From Leptospira sp. WS60.C2 (lineage in GTDB: Bacteria; Spirochaetota; Leptospiria; Leptospirales; Leptospiraceae), in assembly GCF_040833955.1 (NCBI RefSeq), contig NZ_CP162133.1, forward strand, positions 2,254,001 to 2,318,000: a stretch of DNA of 64,000 bases. The letters run 5' to 3'. The notes under the pieces were generated by a model. That model saw only the letters and a list, made by a program, of their open reading frames with translations. It ran no database searches and had not been told where the DNA came from. Shown here piece after piece: positions 61,770 through 64,000 of the stretch. Made by a program: the position numbers and the translations under genes. How positions within the stretch are numbered: the stretch's first letter is position 1; each line of letters starts with the position of its first letter.

Positions 61770-62248
61770 TATTTTTTGTTTTTATGTTCGCAAGTTGCAA
61801 AGTTCAAACAATTGCCAAAAATATTCAAACTATGACCTGTGATTGTAAAACCATTTTCTGATGCGGCTTTGTTTTGTAACTCTTCGATTCGTTCATCGAT
61901 GAATTCCACAATTCTACCGCATTGCATGCAGATGATGTGATCATGGTGTTCATGACCAATGATGTGTTCGTAGTATTTATAATCCTTACCAAAGTCATGT
62001 TCTTCAAGAAGTCCTGCTTCTACCATGATCGCAAGAATTCGGTAAATGGTTGCTTTGGAAATTCGATCTTTATTGTCCTTAAGTTCGTCGAGCAAACCTT
62101 CAGCTGTAAAATGATTATGCGAAGAAAAAATTTTCTGTGCGACTAACAAACGCTGGTTTGTGATCTTCAAACCTTTTTCTTTTAGATACTCTTCAAAAGC
62201 CAGCATCTCTTTTTTTGTGTCTTCAGAGGAAATAGGATCGTTTGGCAA
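61769..62248 (-). CDS. Fur-family metal/peroxide-responsive regulator
   Basis: 159 aa. A winged helix with [18 protein letters not shown], followed by the dimer domain with metal ligands [14 protein letters not shown] pair (about 108-111) and a second Cys pair near the end (CLNFATC) suggest a structural zinc site. Fur, PerR or Zur cannot be told apart. Lies between the LptE-like gene and tgt. Confidence 0.93.
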   Translation of the reverse strand: MPNDPISSEDTKKEMLAFEEYLKEKGLKITNQRLLVAQKIFSSHNHFTAEGLLDELKDNKDRISKATIYRILAIMVEAGLLEEHDFGKDYKYYEHIIGHEHHDHIICMQCGRIVEFIDERIEELQNKAASENGFTITGHSLNIFGNCLNFATCEHKNKK

Positions 62249-62269
62249 GGTTTTTCTCCTAATTATAAC

Positions 62270-62821
62270 TTAATTCAATACACCAGAAAGAGAATAATAC
62301 CAAGCTCTTTCTGCTTCTTCCGCAATTCGAAGTGCCATCACTCGAAGCAAACGATTTTGTGCTTCTAACTCAGACTCTCGAAATCCAATTTGAGTCGAAA
62401 AATGCACCCTTCCGGGAATTTCACTTCGCTCCATTGGTATTTTGACTCCCGTTTCCGCCTCAATGATCTCCACACGTGTGACAACAAACAACTCGGAAGT
62501 AATTTGTTGGTCGGCCAGATCCATCAAATCTCCGACTTGTTGGTAGTGGACAATTTCCGCATACAATCGGTATTTCGCTAGAGTTTTTTCCCGAGTTGTG
62601 ATGAACCTACCGCGACGATCGATCTCTTCCATAATCATTTGGGTGAGCCGAGTGTGCATCCCTGGAGAATAAGTATTGTTACGCACATTTTGAATGTAGA
62701 TAAGGCGTTTTGAGTCTGGTACAGGTACCCCATCAATTTTTGGCGGACGACCAGGTTCCTTGGAAAAAAAAGCACATCCAGAAACGAGTAATGAGAGTAA
62801 AAAAACAAAACCTGACTTCAT
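62270..62821 (-). CDS. LptE-like lipoprotein
   Basis: 183 aa. Signal with VSGC, so Cys16 is lipidated. The mature part has IYIQNVRNNTYSPGMHTRL and a long central segment with beta strands and a C-terminal helix, as in the LPS-assembly lipoprotein LptE. The match is by pattern only. First gene of the run with the Fur gene and tgt. Confidence 0.7.
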   Translation of the reverse strand: MKSGFVFLLSLLVSGCAFFSKEPGRPPKIDGVPVPDSKRLIYIQNVRNNTYSPGMHTRLTQMIMEEIDRRGRFITTREKTLAKYRLYAEIVHYQQVGDLMDLADQQITSELFVVTRVEIIEAETGVKIPMERSEIPGRVHFSTQIGFRESELEAQNRLLRVMALRIAEEAERAWYYSLSGVLN

Positions 62822-62945
62822 TTGAATTTGTTCCCTGTCATACTAGGTCTCAACTCTAGTTTGTCAAGGGAATCGAAATGAAAGAGAATTTCTTCTCCTC
62901 CCAGGAAAGGCATGACAAACGAAGTGGGAAGTTTCTACTTTTCCC

Positions 62946-64000
62946 ATGCGACCTGCGAAGATTTGTTTCTATGTGATTCCCCTGATCTTCTTACAATCAC
63001 TACTTTTGGCAGATTCCAAAATTCATGAAATCCCTCATTCTGAAGTTGGATTTCCTTTGCCATATTATTCTCCCGTTTCCGGTACGTTTGCAGAAATCAG
63101 AAATCACAACTTACATTTAGGCTCTGATTTTAAATCCTATGGACTCAATGGTCACAATATCCTTGCAACCTTTGATGGTTATGTGGAAGAAATCAGTTAT
63201 TCCAAAACGGGGTATGGTCTTTCTTTAAACTTATACAATCCCAAATATAAAATCAAATCGAAATATGCCCACTTACATTCCTTCGGTGGAACTCTCCACG
63301 AATTGGAACTCCTTAGACGAGCTCTGCTACTGATGGGGGATCCAAATGGGTTTCAACTCAAACTTCCTCCTGGAATGTTCATGACTAAAAAAGGAAATGC
63401 GATTGGAAAAACAGGCGAAACTGGCTCTGGGCCACCACACCTTCACTTAGAATTCCGATCTGAAAAAGGAAACATCAATCCACTATACTTTTCCGAACTT
63501 CATCAAAAAGACGTCACTCCGCCGACGATTTTGTCTCTCTTTCTGGAAGGAGACGAACTTGAAAAACCTTTGTTACTGACAGCCAAGGAAATTGGAAAAG
63601 GGAAATTTGAGTTATATACAGAGTCCGGTGAACCATTTTCAAAAGTCCAACTAACAGGAAAACTACGAATTCGTTTGAGTGGTTATGATAAAATTCGTTC
63701 TCGAAACAAAAACAACGTGTATGGAATGGATTTGTTTGTGAACGGCAAAATGATTTTTTCTAGAAACTTTGATTTTTTACCCTTCGAAGACAAATCCCAA
63801 AAACATCAGTTTTATGATATCAATCGTTCTTCATTATCGCCTCCTGTTTATTTTTATCATATGTATGACAAACCGAAACTGTTTAAAGAAGAAGGGTTCT
63901 CTGTCGATTTAAACCAGTTTCCCAAAAAGGAAACAGTTAAAATCCAAGCCTCCCTCCGTGACGCAACAGGAAACCAGTCTTCCGTATACTTTGACATCCT
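62946..64000 (+). CDS. M23-family peptidase, exported, 3' part missing
   Basis: At least 351 codons, running off the window end without a stop. A signal peptide (MRPAKICFYVIPLIFLQSLL) is followed by the M23 zinc motif HLGSDF (HxxxD) and HLHLEF (HxH). Cell-wall-degrading endopeptidases and inactive relatives share these; both motifs are intact, so activity is likely. The C-terminal half seen here is not recognised. Divergent from the LptE-like gene. Confidence 0.88.
   Translation, partial: MRPAKICFYVIPLIFLQSLLLADSKIHEIPHSEVGFPLPYYSPVSGTFAEIRNHNLHLGSDFKSYGLNGHNILATFDGYVEEISYSKTGYGLSLNLYNPKYKIKSKYAHLHSFGGTLHELELLRRALLLMGDPNGFQLKLPPGMFMTKKGNAIGKTGETGSGPPHLHLEFRSEKGNINPLYFSELHQKDVTPPTILSLFLEGDELEKPLLLTAKEIGKGKFELYTESGEPFSKVQLTGKLRIRLSGYDKIRSRNKNNVYGMDLFVNGKMIFSRNFDFLPFEDKSQKHQFYDINRSSLSPPVYFYHMYDKPKLFKEEGFSVDLNQFPKKETVKIQASLRDATGNQSSVYFDI

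Overview
The window reads as a chromosomal segment of a Leptospira species. The free-living (L. biflexa-like) group is my best guess; this is an inference from gene content and low G+C, with no database comparison. Supporting signs are the many lipoproteins with short, loose lipoboxes, a spirochaete mix of chemoreceptor, STAS, PilZ and cyclic-nucleotide modules, a phasin-like protein, an Ile/Ala tRNA pair with no rRNA genes around it, and a mainly housekeeping set packed head to tail on both strands. I see no insertion sequence, prophage, integrase, CRISPR array or rRNA gene.

Layout. 0.1-6.8 kb: two small envelope proteins, a double-hotdog thioesterase, an RsuA-type pseudouridine synthase, an ABC exporter half-transporter, and a three-gene signalling cluster made of a membrane-free chemoreceptor-tip/Cache protein and two helical proteins that share a repeat. 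6.8-11.6 kb: an odd zinc-ribbon SDR protein, then a polyprenyl-sugar glycosyltransferase operon (ArnT-like enzyme, small Cys-rich protein, DPM1-like GT2) behind a perfect palindromic operator, then a STAS protein. 11.6-16.2 kb: a GH13 glucosidase, speD, and a Sco-like protein in an operon with a six-TM, His-rich chemoreceptor. 16.4-19.3 kb: a large unrecognised membrane protein and a leucine-rich-repeat lipoprotein. 19.3-29.9 kb: ileS, murJ with a STAS/zinc-ribbon protein and a membrane protein upstream, lipB divergent from a Panacea-type gene that leads into panD, two unrecognised proteins and thioredoxin.

29.9-43.6 kb: a metallo-beta-lactamase/double cNMP-binding protein, acyl-CoA dehydrogenase, thiC behind a TPP riboswitch, a PilZ protein, a beta-barrel-like envelope protein, a double-ACT protein, an MFS transporter, a phasin-like protein, a bifunctional-nuclease family protein, tRNA-Met, hemW, tRNA-Ile and tRNA-Ala, a CBS protein and an RNase H-fold exonuclease. 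43.6-49.2 kb: a PLP aminotransferase divergent from a tightly coupled phosphohexomutase-argD-leuB-receiver operon. 49.2-54.4 kb: a four-gene minus-strand operon (OppA-like lipoprotein, protein-kinase-like protein, polytopic glycosyltransferase, PgeF). 54.4-64 kb: a second GH13 enzyme, rel, nadC, a LysM lipoprotein, a STAS antagonist, tgt, a Fur-family regulator, an LptE-like lipoprotein, and an M23 peptidase cut off by the window end.

Themes. Envelope building recurs (murJ, LptE-like, PgeF, M23, LysM, ArnT-like enzymes). So do stand-alone signalling parts (three STAS proteins, PilZ, receiver, CBS, ACT, Cache). Convergent neighbours repeatedly overlap at their 3' ends. The items most worth following are the soluble Cache chemoreceptor cluster, the Sco/His-rich chemoreceptor pair, the receiver whose phospho-acceptor Asp is Glu, the SDR lacking its catalytic Tyr, the kinase-like protein in the OppA operon, and the competing helices downstream of the TPP aptamer.
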